NCBI GenBank assembly: GCA_043738625.1
Contig: JAYUFR010000140.1
Span: forward strand, 1-15,070
Direction of reading: 5' to 3'
DNA length: 15,070 bases
Source of the DNA: JANYCD01 sp043738625
GTDB taxonomy: Bacteria; Pseudomonadota; Gammaproteobacteria; Burkholderiales; Rhodocyclaceae
The position numbers and the translations under genes were made by a program. Shown here piece by piece: positions 7,914-14,505 of this stretch. The first letter of the stretch is position 1. Each line of letters starts with the position of its first letter. The notes beneath the pieces were generated by a model. The model was not told the DNA's origin. It made no database searches and saw nothing but the letters and a program-made list of their open reading frames with translations.

Positions 7914-8215
7914 TGTTGTACGCAATTGTTGGTGAAGACATACCGGACAGCCTTGAGTTGCGCCTGGGAGCACGCCCGGCGCATCAGGCGCGGCTCGAAG
8001 CCCTCCAAGCTGAAGGCCGTCTGGTGATAGCCGGTCCCTTTCCCTCCATTGACGTACCCGATCCCGGTCCAGCCGGTTTCTCGGGCAGTTTGATCGTCGC
8101 CGAATTTGATTCACTTGAAGCCGCGAAGGAATGGGCAGCAACGGATCCCTATAGCATCACCGGCGCTTACGCAAACGTCACGGTGAAAGCTTTCAGACAG
8201 GTTTTTCCCAAATGA
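7913..8215 (+). CDS. YciI-like protein (dimeric alpha-beta barrel)
   Basis: 100-residue YciI-family protein of the ferredoxin-like dimeric alpha/beta barrel fold. It shows the conserved pattern RPAHQARLEALQAEGRLVIA with His24 in the predicted active-site position, a GPFPSID segment, and the C-terminal ATDPYSITGAYANVTVKAF. The physiological reaction of stand-alone YciI proteins is not established. The start codon shares one base with the yciB stop and the stop overlaps the next gene by four bases (ATGA), so translation is probably coupled across all three genes. Confidence 0.9.
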   Translation: MLYAIVGEDIPDSLELRLGARPAHQARLEALQAEGRLVIAGPFPSIDVPDPGPAGFSGSLIVAEFDSLEAAKEWAATDPYSITGAYANVTVKAFRQVFPK

Positions 8216-8475
8216 CACCGATAGACTTGATGCGGCAACGACTTGCTCCGCTTGACCCGATCACACTGGATATCCTTGACCAGAGCGATCTCCATGCTGG
8301 ACACGTTGGCGCCCGGAGTGGTGGTGGGCATTTTCAAATGACCATCGTATCTCTTCTGTTCGCCGGCCGACGCACAATGGAACGACATCGCATGGTGTAT
8401 GATGCGCTGGGCTCGCTGATGCAGAGGGAAATCCATGCATTAAGCATCACCGCTAAAACCCCTGACGAACTATAG
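8212..8475 (+). CDS. BolA family protein
   Basis: 87-residue BolA-like protein of the class II KH-like fold. BolA proteins pair with monothiol glutaredoxins in iron-sulfur cluster handling and can act as regulators. The conserved core HAGHVGARSGGGHFQMTIVS (from His28), the invariant RHRMVYDALG segment and the C-terminal IHALSITAKTP are all present. It overlaps the YciI-like stop by four bases and is followed ten bases after its stop by the parvulin gene. Whether it is closer to BolA or to the shorter IbaG type cannot be settled here. Confidence 0.92.
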   Translation: MTPIDLMRQRLAPLDPITLDILDQSDLHAGHVGARSGGGHFQMTIVSLLFAGRRTMERHRMVYDALGSLMQREIHALSITAKTPDEL

Positions 8476-8485
8476 GAATGCCTCT

Positions 8486-9295
8486 ATGAAACGGACTCTG
8501 ATCCAAGCTTCGCTGATACTGCTCGCCGCCACGCTGAGTATTTCAACGGTCTTTGCGGCCAAAAAACCCGCTGATTCTGTCGGTTCATCCTCAGGTGGCA
8601 CAGTTGCCACCGTCAACGGAAAACCAATTCCAAAATCCCGCGCTGATGCCTTGGTCGCAAATGCGGGTACCCAAGGTCGGCAAGATTCCGAAGCCTTGCG
8701 CAAGCAGGTCAAGGATGAATTGATCACTCGCGAACTTCTTGCACAAGAGGCCCAGAAAAAAGGCTACGACAAGCACGCGGAAGTTTTGCTTGCTCAGCAA
8801 CAAGTGCTCATCAGCGCTTATCTGAATGACTATGTTAAAGCCCATCCGGTTTCCGATGATGCAATAAAGAAACAGTATGAAGCGTTCCGCGCTGTGGCCG
8901 GCGACAAGGAATACAAGGCGCGCCACATTTTGGTGGAAACCGAAGATCTAGCAAAAGACATCATCGCCCGCTTGAAGAAGGGTGAGAAATTTGAAGATCT
9001 GGCCAAGCAATCAAAGGATCCTGGCTCCAAGGACAAGGGTGGTGATCTGGATTGGGCCACGCCAAACAACTATGTGAAACCTTTCTCCGACGCATTGGTC
9101 AAGCTGGAAAAAGGCAAATACACTGATACTCCGGTGCAGTCACCCTTTGGCTGGCATGTGATTCGTCTTGATGACACGCGTCAGTTCACTCCGCCAGCCA
9201 TGGACGAGGTGAAGCCACAGATCATTCAGAGTCTGCAGAGCCAAGTGGTCAAACAGTACATCCAGGAATTGCGCGAAAAGTCGAAGGTTGAGTAA
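8486..9295 (+). CDS. Secreted parvulin-type peptidyl-prolyl cis-trans isomerase (SurA/PpiC-like)
   Basis: 269-residue periplasmic folding factor. A signal peptide (positive MKR, hydrophobic LIQASLILLAATLSISTVFA) ends with a probable cleavage after Ala24. A SurA/PrsA-type N-terminal helical domain follows (VATVNGKPI onward, with DELITRELLAQEAQKKGY). The single parvulin domain spans about residues 145-235: KARHILVET, KFEDLAKQSKDPGSKDKGGD, then FGWHVIRLDD. It has only one PPIase domain, unlike SurA's two. AGGA lies before the ATG. It is the last gene of the msrB run, and an intrinsic terminator begins 24 bases after its stop. PrsA-like lipoprotein status is excluded because there is no lipobox. 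Confidence 0.93.
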   Translation: MKRTLIQASLILLAATLSISTVFAAKKPADSVGSSSGGTVATVNGKPIPKSRADALVANAGTQGRQDSEALRKQVKDELITRELLAQEAQKKGYDKHAEVLLAQQQVLISAYLNDYVKAHPVSDDAIKKQYEAFRAVAGDKEYKARHILVETEDLAKDIIARLKKGEKFEDLAKQSKDPGSKDKGGDLDWATPNNYVKPFSDALVKLEKGKYTDTPVQSPFGWHVIRLDDTRQFTPPAMDEVKPQIIQSLQSQVVKQYIQELREKSKVE

Positions 9296-9318
9296 AGCTG
9301 TTTCGCTAGTGATTTCGA

Positions 9319-9341
9319 CGGGGGCTACGGCTCCCGTTTTT
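9319..9341 (+). terminator. Intrinsic terminator of the msrB-ppiC operon
   Basis: A seven-base stem, CGGGGGC with GCTCCCG (one G-T wobble), closes a TACG loop and is followed immediately by TTTTT. It starts 24 bases after the parvulin stop. Confidence 0.88.
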
Positions 9342-9387
9342 CATTGGGAATAATTTGTGCCATTCACCTACGAGCACAACTCAGGCT

Positions 9388-9416
9388 TTGAAGCACGGTG
9401 CATCGCCTGTTATACT
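9388..9416 (+). promoter_or_regulatory. Sigma-70 promoter of the Ala-rich lipoprotein gene
   Basis: TTGAAG (9388-9393), a 17-base spacer, and TATACT (9411-9416) preceded by TGT, giving an extended -10. Transcription would begin near 9423, leaving a leader of about 72 bases before the ATG at 9495. It lies between the upstream terminator and the lipoprotein gene, so this gene is predicted to be its own unit. Confidence 0.7.
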
Positions 9417-9494
9417 CACAAACTCGTTAGTCGGCGTCCAAACCGGCCATCCGAGTCACTCCAGTTTGTATTCTTTATCGATAAAGGGAACCAA

Positions 9495-9734
9495 ATGAAA
9501 CAATCACTACTCGTTGCCGCTCTCATCGCCTTGGCTGTGTCCGCTTGCAGCAAGAAGGAAGAAGCCGCTCCTGCCGTCGAGGCTCCTGCTGCTGCTGCCG
9601 CTGCTGCTCCGGCCGCTGCTGCCGCCGCTCCGGCTGCTGCTGACGCTGCTGCTCCTGCTGCGGCCGCTGCTGCTGCTCCTGCCGCCGCCGCTGCTGCTGC
9701 TCCGGCTGCTGCTGACGCCGCTGCAAAGAAGTAA
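9495..9734 (+). CDS. Small Ala/Pro-rich lipoprotein (hypothetical)
   Basis: 79-residue predicted lipoprotein. A lipoprotein signal peptide, MKQSLLVAALIALAVSAC, has a lipobox VSAC with the modified Cys18. Ser19 at +2 predicts delivery to the outer membrane by the usual Lol rule. After a short charged SKKEEAAPAVE stretch the rest is almost only Ala with regularly spaced Pro and occasional Asp, ending AKK. The unit APAAADAAA appears twice. The DNA is an imperfect GCT/GCC codon run. ATG 9495 is chosen because it starts the signal peptide and follows GGGAA. The tail resembles extended, flexible linkers; no catalytic or binding domain is visible and I do not assign a function. Confidence 0.85.
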   Translation: MKQSLLVAALIALAVSACSKKEEAAPAVEAPAAAAAAAPAAAAAAPAAADAAAPAAAAAAAPAAAAAAAPAAADAAAKK

Positions 9735-9770
9735 GAATCAAAAAGTAATTCCGGTTTCCACCGGAGCTAA

Positions 9771-9798
9771 AGCCCGGCCATTTGGCCGGGCTTTTTTT
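9771..9798 (+). terminator. Strong bidirectional terminator between the lipoprotein and MBL genes
   Basis: A perfect nine-base stem, AGCCCGGCC with GGCCGGGCT, closes an ATTT loop and is followed by six further T on the plus strand. On the minus strand the hairpin follows an A-to-T run directly after the MBL-fold stop at 9802, so it can end both convergent transcripts. Confidence 0.92.
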
Positions 9799-9801
9799 GT
9801 T

Positions 9802-10569
9802 TCACCCGATCGAACGCCAATCGAAGCCGTCGTCCTGTTCTGCGATCCCAATCCAGTCAGGCGCGCAGCCCATCATTTGGGCGAGCGCACTGCGCGCCAA
9901 TTGCGGGGTGTTGTTCTTTTCGCTCAAATGTGCGGCAATCAAGTGTTGCAGGTTGCTCACATCCAACTGTCCGAGCAACGCCGCTGCCGCATCGTTGGCG
10001 AGGTGGCCCAGACGCCCGGCAATGCGCTGCTTCAGGAAGCCCGGATAACGCCCATTGGCCAGCATTTGTCCATCGTGATTGCACTCAAGCACCAATGCCG
10101 CACAGCCCGACAGCATGTCAACGATATGTGGCGTCGACTCGCCGACGTCGGTTAGCACACCCAGCTTTACTGCACCGTCGGAGAACGCGTACTGAACGGG
10201 CTCTCTGGCATCGTGTGGAACGGGAAATGGAAACAGTTGGAGGTCGCCGATCGAGAACTGGTTGCGGCCATCGATCAATTCCACACAAATCTCCTTTTCA
10301 GCCATCAAACCGGCGACACTCGTGCCATAAGTGAGATAAACCGGCCAGCCGAAACGAATCGCGCAACGCCCGACACCACCGATATGATCGCTATGCTCAT
10401 GAGTGATGACAACAGCATCAATATCCGCATGTGACAGCCCCAGACGGGCTAATCTTGGCTCCAGTTCGCGTGGACCGAAGCCGCAATCCAACAGTACCCG
10501 GGTCGCGCCTGCCTCAACAACCAAGGCGTTACCGCGACTGCCGCTACCCAGAGAAGCAAAGCGAATCAC
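9802..10569 (-). CDS. MBL-fold metallo-hydrolase (YycJ/WalJ-like)
   Basis: 255-residue metallo-beta-lactamase-fold hydrolase. The N-terminus MIRFASLGSGSRGNALVVEA and the metal motif THEHSDHIGG are characteristic of the YycJ/WalJ-like branch. Further metal ligands are plausible at GVLTDVGEST (Asp), LECNHD and the C-terminal AAHLSEKNN. In Firmicutes this branch is an exonuclease-like accessory to WalKR; the proteobacterial role is not established. The start is GTG (10569) and no convincing ribosome-binding site precedes it. In related genomes the gene usually follows bamC directly; here bamC lies 4 kb upstream, so it may have lost its original promoter and leader. The first bases upstream (10570-10620) show no obvious sigma-70 promoter. 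Confidence 0.9.
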   Translation of the reverse strand: MIRFASLGSGSRGNALVVEAGATRVLLDCGFGPRELEPRLARLGLSHADIDAVVITHEHSDHIGGVGRCAIRFGWPVYLTYGTSVAGLMAEKEICVELIDGRNQFSIGDLQLFPFPVPHDAREPVQYAFSDGAVKLGVLTDVGESTPHIVDMLSGCAALVLECNHDGQMLANGRYPGFLKQRIAGRLGHLANDAAAALLGQLDVSNLQHLIAAHLSEKNNTPQLARSALAQMMGCAPDWIGIAEQDDGFDWRSIG

Positions 10570-10843
10570 GGCAATTGGTCAAACAGCAGAAACACAGTGG
10601 CGACTCACATTGCAATGAACAAACATCGACTTCACTCCCCCTCAATTCCGTTAAATAAAGTCACACCTCTATCCTCTGGGGGATTTTATTCCAACCAAGC
10701 ATAAATTCCGCTGATACAGAGCTCTGCTGCGGGTTAAGCAGGATTGTTTCATTTTGAAATTGCCAATATCCGTTCGGGCTATTGAGATGGATGCCTGCGA
10801 CATTTACATTCCGTCCGAGTTATAAATGGGGCAATTACTGAAA

Positions 10844-11331
10844 ATGAATAACAAAAATCATCGTGCAATCCTGACAATTGTCAGTCTTTTCGGATCGGCG
10901 ATGAGCCAGTCTGTCTTCGCCAATTTGCCGACGGTGGCAATGACCTCCACTGGTTCTGCGAATTCCGGCAGTGGGGAAGTCGGATATGGGGTGGCATCAA
11001 AAACCTGAAAGTCGGTCCCGTATTCAAGTCCAATTTTTTAGCGGCTATGTGACCTTGTTCAAAGGCATATTTACCGATGCAATCCCGGACTCGCCAGTTT
11101 CGAGCTCGAGCTATCCGTTCTTTGGAACGGCCGGCGACACGACCCATTTGATAAGCGGCCTGAGCTCGGGCTCGTATTACGACGAAGTGTCGAGACCCGC
11201 CACGGGAACCAAGGGGGATCTATACGCTAACCTCCTTCTTGACCCCAGTGCCTGAGCCTGAAACCTGCGGTATGTTGATGGCAGGTCTAGGATTGATGGG
11301 ATTCATCGCCCGCCGGCGCAATCGGGGGTAA
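10844..11331 (+). pseudogene. Frameshifted PEP-CTERM surface protein gene
   Basis: A degraded or mis-sequenced gene of about 160 codons. It opens with a signal peptide (MNNKNHRAILTIVSLFGSAM, cleavage near SVFA) and closes in another frame with a clear PEP-CTERM sorting signal: VPEPETCGMLMAGLGL, a short hydrophobic stretch, then RRRNRG and TAA at 11329. The reading frame changes three times, each at a homopolymer: A5 near 11000, T6 at 11034-11039 and C4 at 11243-11246. Joined this way it gives ...VASKNLKVGPVFKSNF, FSGYVTLFKG..., SSGSYYDEV...YANLLLDP and the sorting signal. The middle resembles small FxDxF-type PEP-CTERM proteins. Such proteins are cut by an exosortase and are linked to exopolysaccharide. 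The 274 bases before it (10570-10843) hold no gene I can recognise. Confidence 0.75.
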
Positions 11332-11354
11332 CACGTAGACTGGTTCGTAAAATT

Positions 11355-11379
11355 AAGGGGCCGATGGCCCTTTTTTTTT
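11355..11379 (+). terminator. Terminator after the PEP-CTERM pseudogene, overlapping the manC stop
   Basis: The stem GGGCC with GGCCC around a GAT loop is extended by G-T and A-T pairs and followed by a nine-base T run. The reverse strand also shows the hairpin followed by TTAATTTT, so it may serve manC as well, although it overlaps that gene's TGA at 11379-11381. Confidence 0.82.
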
Positions 11380-12815
11380 CAAGTGCGTCCGTAGTTGTCT
11401 TCAAAGCGGACGATGTCATCTTCCCCAAGATATGCGCCCGACTGGACCTCAATCATCTCCAGCAGTACTTTCCCCGGATTTTCGAGTCGGTGAGTCTGGC
11501 CTAGCGGAATATAGGTCGACTCGTTCTCCCCGAGTAGAAATACTTTTTCTCCGCACGTCACGCGCGCGGTTCCGGTCACCACGATCCAGTGCTCCGCGCG
11601 GTGGTGGTGCATTTGCAGCGACAGCGTGGCTCCCGGGTTCACCACAATCCGCTTGACCTGAAAACGTTCCGCGCCATCCACGCTGTCGTAGTGGCCCCAA
11701 GGACGGTAAACCTTGCGGTGGGCGTTGGCCTCATTGCGATTTTCGTGTTTAAGTCTGGCAACAATCTGCTTTACGTCCTGAACGTGATCCTTGTGTGCAA
11801 CAAGAATCGCATCCGGCGTTTCCACCACCACGACATCCTCCAGCCCGACACAGGCCACCAGGCGCGATTGCGAGATGACCAGACTTGAGTGTGTACCGAT
11901 AGCAATTACGTCGCCACGCAAACTGTTGCCTGCTTCATCTTTCGGCGATATCTGCCAGAGGGCATCCCAAGCGCCAACATCCGACCATTGCGCGGGCAAC
12001 GGCACAACAATGCCCAAACCTTCAGGCAATTTTTCCATGACCGCGTAGTCAATTGAATCGGACGGACAATCAAGAAATGTCTGCCGTTCGACCCGTAAAA
12101 AATCATTATCCTGTTTGCGTTCGGCAAAGGCCGAGCGGCAGGCATCCAGAATATCCGGCCGGTAAATGGTCAACTGTTCAAGCCAGACCGAAGCCCGCAT
12201 CATGAAAATACCGCTGTTCCAGAGGTATTCGCCGCTGCTCACATACTGCTCTGCGACAGCGAAATCGGGTTTCTCCACGAAACGAGCAATCTCCCGTGCG
12301 CTACCTTCAAACACCGGCTTTCCAAGACGAATATAGCCATAGCCAGTCTCGGGATGCGTCGGCGCTATGCCGAAGGTCACCAACTTTCCGTCCGCCGCAT
12401 GCCGCGCGCCTTCTTTCACGGCAGCAAGAAATGCATCCTGGTTTCCGATCACATGGTCTGCCGGCATTACCACGAGGATGGGATCATCTCCACGTTCCAA
12501 TGTGGCAAGTGCTGCCAGCGCCAAAGCCGGAGCGGTATTGCGCCCTGCCGGTTCGAGAATCAATGCGGCGGGGACGACATTGATCTGCCGTAATTGCTCG
12601 GCAGTAATAAAGCGGTATTCCTCGTTGCTGACGACCAACGGGGCCAACACGTTGTAGTGACTATTGGAATGGGACACATGCAGACGCTTGGCGCTCGCTT
12701 GCAACATGGTATCCCCACCAACCAATGCCAGTAACTGCTTGGGATATTGCTCACGGGATAACGGCCACAAACGCGACCCGGAACCGCCGCAAAGGATCAG
12801 AGGCTGTAAATTCAA
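11379..12815 (-). CDS. manC: Bifunctional mannose-1-phosphate guanylyltransferase / mannose-6-phosphate isomerase
   Basis: 478-residue enzyme of the ManC/AlgA type that isomerises fructose-6-P to mannose-6-P (C-terminal domain) and makes GDP-mannose from mannose-1-P and GTP (N-terminal domain). The nucleotidyltransferase signature LCGGSGSRLWPLSRE is at 8-22 with YPKQ after it, and FVEKPDF lies near residue 180. The C-terminal cupin begins at VYRPWGHYDSVDGAERFQVK and has the metal-binding QMHHHRAEHWIVV (401-413) and IPLGQTHRLENPG. It uses a TTG start with TGGAG seven bases upstream; no in-frame ATG fits. GDP-mannose feeds capsule or exopolysaccharide synthesis, consistent with the surrounding PEP-CTERM and sugar-nucleotide relics. 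The product looks complete. Confidence 0.93.
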   Translation of the reverse strand: MNLQPLILCGGSGSRLWPLSREQYPKQLLALVGGDTMLQASAKRLHVSHSNSHYNVLAPLVVSNEEYRFITAEQLRQINVVPAALILEPAGRNTAPALALAALATLERGDDPILVVMPADHVIGNQDAFLAAVKEGARHAADGKLVTFGIAPTHPETGYGYIRLGKPVFEGSAREIARFVEKPDFAVAEQYVSSGEYLWNSGIFMMRASVWLEQLTIYRPDILDACRSAFAERKQDNDFLRVERQTFLDCPSDSIDYAVMEKLPEGLGIVVPLPAQWSDVGAWDALWQISPKDEAGNSLRGDVIAIGTHSSLVISQSRLVACVGLEDVVVVETPDAILVAHKDHVQDVKQIVARLKHENRNEANAHRKVYRPWGHYDSVDGAERFQVKRIVVNPGATLSLQMHHHRAEHWIVVTGTARVTCGEKVFLLGENESTYIPLGQTHRLENPGKVLLEMIEVQSGAYLGEDDIVRFEDNYGRT

Positions 12816-12838
12816 TTAGGGGCTCCAGTGAGGGTTAA

Positions 12839-12878
12839 ATCAGGGCCGGCATCAAATACCAAGTAGCGTAACCCTGAT
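12839..12878. repeat. Inverted repeat upstream of manC (7-bp arms)
   Basis: ATCAGGG (12839-12845) and CCCTGAT (12872-12878) form perfect arms around 26 bases. It lies 24 bases upstream of the manC TTG, in its likely leader. Not followed by a T run in either direction, so not an obvious terminator. Confidence 0.5.
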
Positions 12879-12935
12879 AACTACAACTAACGGACCAAGC
12901 ACGATACCAGCGAAGCGAAAAGACTGGTCCGTCAT
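12852..12935 (-). CDS. Short hydrophobic ORF upstream of manC, or relic of a membrane protein
   Basis: 27 codons from ATG 12935, preceded by GAGAG four bases away, read MTDQSFRFAGIVLGPLVVVI and then RVTLLGI before TGA at 12852. The hydrophobic middle could be one membrane segment, and the start resembles the first helix of some anion transporters. It ends 36 bases before the manC TTG. It may be a leader peptide, a real micro-protein or the broken start of a transporter; I cannot decide. Confidence 0.25.
   Translation of the reverse strand: MTDQSFRFAGIVLGPLVVVIRVTLLGI
12890..12932. repeat. Inverted repeat upstream of manC (8-bp arms)
   Basis: ACGGACCA (12890-12897) and TGGTCCGT (12925-12932) are perfect arms around a 27-base loop. 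It has the same geometry as the neighbouring 12839-12878 repeat and falls inside the short ORF. Confidence 0.5.
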
Positions 12936-12991
12936 TTTCTCTCAAACCGTCGAAGCTGAGGAAAATCAATAATGGGATTTGTTATTACACC

Positions 12992-13467
12992 TCAGCGGCG
13001 CCCAGTACCTCTATTGGCGATAGCGACGATCAACCCGACAACAGCCATGCCAATCAACAATGGCGACTTTTCCCACCCGGAGCAAAATAAACCGACCCAG
13101 ACACCAGGCTCCCGTTCCTTGCCCGGCCTATCCATCTGCGCAAGCTCGCCACGCAACACCCGTTGCAGTACTACCAGGAGTCGGTCAATCGTCCGATATC
13201 AATCCAGTTGAAAAAACGTGTCTGGGCAAAGAACGGCAAACCGTTGTCCACCAATAACGGGAAAAGTTGACTACCGATATCAAAAATCTATCCGGACGGC
13301 ACCCATTCCAGTATCTCTGGTTCAAAGAGATAGATACCAGTGCTGGCAAGCGTCGACTTGGCTTCCTCCGGTTTCGGCTTTTCCTGAAACGAAATCACCC
13401 GACTATCCGCATCGGTCACCACTCTTACCCGCGTCCCCTGGCCAGCGGCCAGAATCATTGCTTTCAT
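12992..13467 (-). pseudogene. Decayed sugar-nucleotide (NDP-sugar) transferase gene
   Basis: From ATG 13467, with AAGAGGG before it, the frame reads MKAMILAAGQGTRV, the usual start of an NTP_transferase. It then jumps directly to RVVTDADSRVISFQEKPKPE, so roughly 125 residues of the family's middle are deleted. The relic continues ASTGIYLFEPEILEWVPSG, a TAG stop (13288-13290), then IFDIGSQLFPLLVDNGLPFF and FFNWIDIGRLTDSW, and a second TAG (13171-13173). A one-base shift restores VLQRVLRGELAQMD and PGVWVGL (to about 13088). After that the frame runs into unrelated sequence ending with a hydrophobic stretch and RGTGRR at 12992. The gene is clearly dead. The family makes activated sugars for surface polysaccharides, matching the neighbouring manC. 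Confidence 0.82.
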
Positions 13468-13497
13468 AAAGCCCTCTTATCGATGACCAACTGGACA

Positions 13498-13518
13498 AGG
13501 CGAAAATAATTTTCGCCT
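13498..13518. repeat. Perfect 9-bp inverted repeat, short loop
   Basis: AGGCGAAAA and TTTTCGCCT flank TAA, giving a near-palindrome in the 182-base gap between the transferase relic and the HIT-like gene. Neither strand has a T run right after the stem, so it could be an operator or an element end rather than a terminator. The rest of this gap is AT-rich and without a recognisable gene. Confidence 0.6.
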
Positions 13519-13581
13519 ATCAACTCAATTTTTGATTAACGATGAAACCGAACAACTCAAAACCGGGGCGATTCACTATCA

Positions 13582-13608
13582 TTGACGCACCGAATTAATA
13601 AATAAAAT
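13582..13608 (+). promoter_or_regulatory. Candidate promoter of the HIT-like gene
   Basis: TTGACG (13582-13587) and TAAAAT (13603-13608) with a short 15-base spacer. Initiation would fall near 13615, 35 bases before the ATG at 13650. The surroundings are AT-rich. Confidence 0.4.
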
Positions 13609-13649
13609 AGTCCGTCCTGACTAATGACGCGCCGGTTCAAAACACGAAC

Positions 13650-14150
13650 ATGACCTCAAGTACTTCCAACAAAAACAGCATGAAGTACCTCTTCGCACTT
13701 CTGGCAGGCGTAATCATTGGTGCGTACCTGTTCATCGGTACCCAGCCACGCTCTTTCCCTGAACAGGACAAATGCGGCAATTCCTGTTATGGCGCATCCG
13801 AACTGGTTGGGCTGGCGGGCTCCGTCGGGCTGCATCTCGCGCCCGGGATGTTGCCGAAGAAAGTCGCCGAGACAGAACGCTGCATCGCCATGGCTGATCC
13901 TTCGCCCGAAGCCGCCATCGATATCGTGGTCATCCCCAAGAAGGACATTCTGGATATTGCGGATGTCGCGGAGGAAGATGTCTCGTATGTCATCGACTGC
14001 ATCGGGATGATTCGCACCATCGTCCGCGAACGACAACTGTCGGTCTATAAAGTGATGACGAATGGCCAAGGGTTGCAGAAGGTGAGATATCTTCACTTTC
14101 ACATCCTGGCCGATAAATCCTTTATCTTTCGCACGCCCCTAAAGGACTGA
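13650..14150 (+). CDS. Membrane-anchored HIT-like (histidine triad) protein
   Basis: 166 residues. One N-terminal membrane helix (about 13-30, YLFALLAGVIIGAYLFIG) follows Lys8/Lys12, which predicts the domain outside the cytoplasm, although an uncleaved anchor cannot be proven. The rest fits a HIT fold: ERCIAMADPSPEAAIDIVVI (77-96), PKKDI, a helical EEDVSYVIDCIGMIRTIV segment, YKVMTNGQGLQKVRYLHFHI (133-152). The His motif is Y-L-H149-F-H151-I: the central, normally nucleophilic His is kept but the first triad His is Tyr147. Cys42 and Cys46 (CGNSC) sit just after the anchor. Members usually hydrolyse nucleotides or nucleotide conjugates; the substrate is unknown. No clear ribosome-binding site; ATG 13680 (MKYLFALL) is an alternative start. 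It is intact although surrounded by relics. Confidence 0.75.
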   Translation: MTSSTSNKNSMKYLFALLAGVIIGAYLFIGTQPRSFPEQDKCGNSCYGASELVGLAGSVGLHLAPGMLPKKVAETERCIAMADPSPEAAIDIVVIPKKDILDIADVAEEDVSYVIDCIGMIRTIVRERQLSVYKVMTNGQGLQKVRYLHFHILADKSFIFRTPLKD

Positions 14151-14397
14151 GCAAAAATTCAGCGCAATAAAATCCGAACAACCGGGCGACATTCGGTTTC
14201 ACCCGGTGCAGATAAAACTTCCGCCGGACTTTCGATTGAGGTCCATAAAGCAACATCAATAACCCCATGCATCTGCTATCGACATGGATAACCTCGCCAA
14301 AATCAAGATGGATCGAATCAGGGATGATCGTAATCGCGGGCATTACCGGGTGGGCGCAGGTCAACGGTTTGCGTAGCGAGACCAATACACTCGACAA
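14122..14397 (-). pseudogene. STAS-domain (anti-sigma factor antagonist-like) fragment
   Basis: About 90 codons on the minus strand, with only TTG as a possible start, resemble the second half of a STAS domain. IHLDFGEVIHVDSRCMGLLM matches the strand-loop with the conserved Asp-Ser followed by the Gly-Leu-Leu helix. YLHRVKPNVARLFGFYCAEF matches the final strand and helix. The first strands of the fold are missing. The last 29 bases run antisense into the end of the HIT-like gene. STAS domains regulate by binding anti-sigma factors or are found beside polysaccharide genes. I infer a truncated remnant; a short functional protein remains possible. Confidence 0.45.
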
Positions 14398-14505
14398 AAT
14401 GAAAGCGCGAATCGAGTATTGACCTCGACTATCTCAGAAACTGGTCGGTGGCATTGGATTTTAATATTATTTTCAAGACCGTTGGCGTGGTGTTAAAAGA
14501 TCAGA

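Noticed and set aside
9514..9741. Leu/Pro-rich (plus) and Gln/Arg-rich (minus) open frames over the alanine repeat
   Set aside because: These are frame shadows of the GCT/GCC codon run; only the lipoprotein frame has a signal peptide, start site and stop next to a terminator.
10598..10613. Sigma-54-like TGGC...TTGC upstream of the PEP-CTERM pseudogene
   Set aside because: PEP-CTERM genes are often sigma-54 dependent, but the spacing between the GG and GC is 11, not the strict 10, and the site is about 240 bases from the gene.
12972..13211. Plus-strand open frames across the transferase relic
   Set aside because: They are antisense shadows; the minus strand reads as a recognisable NTP_transferase remnant.
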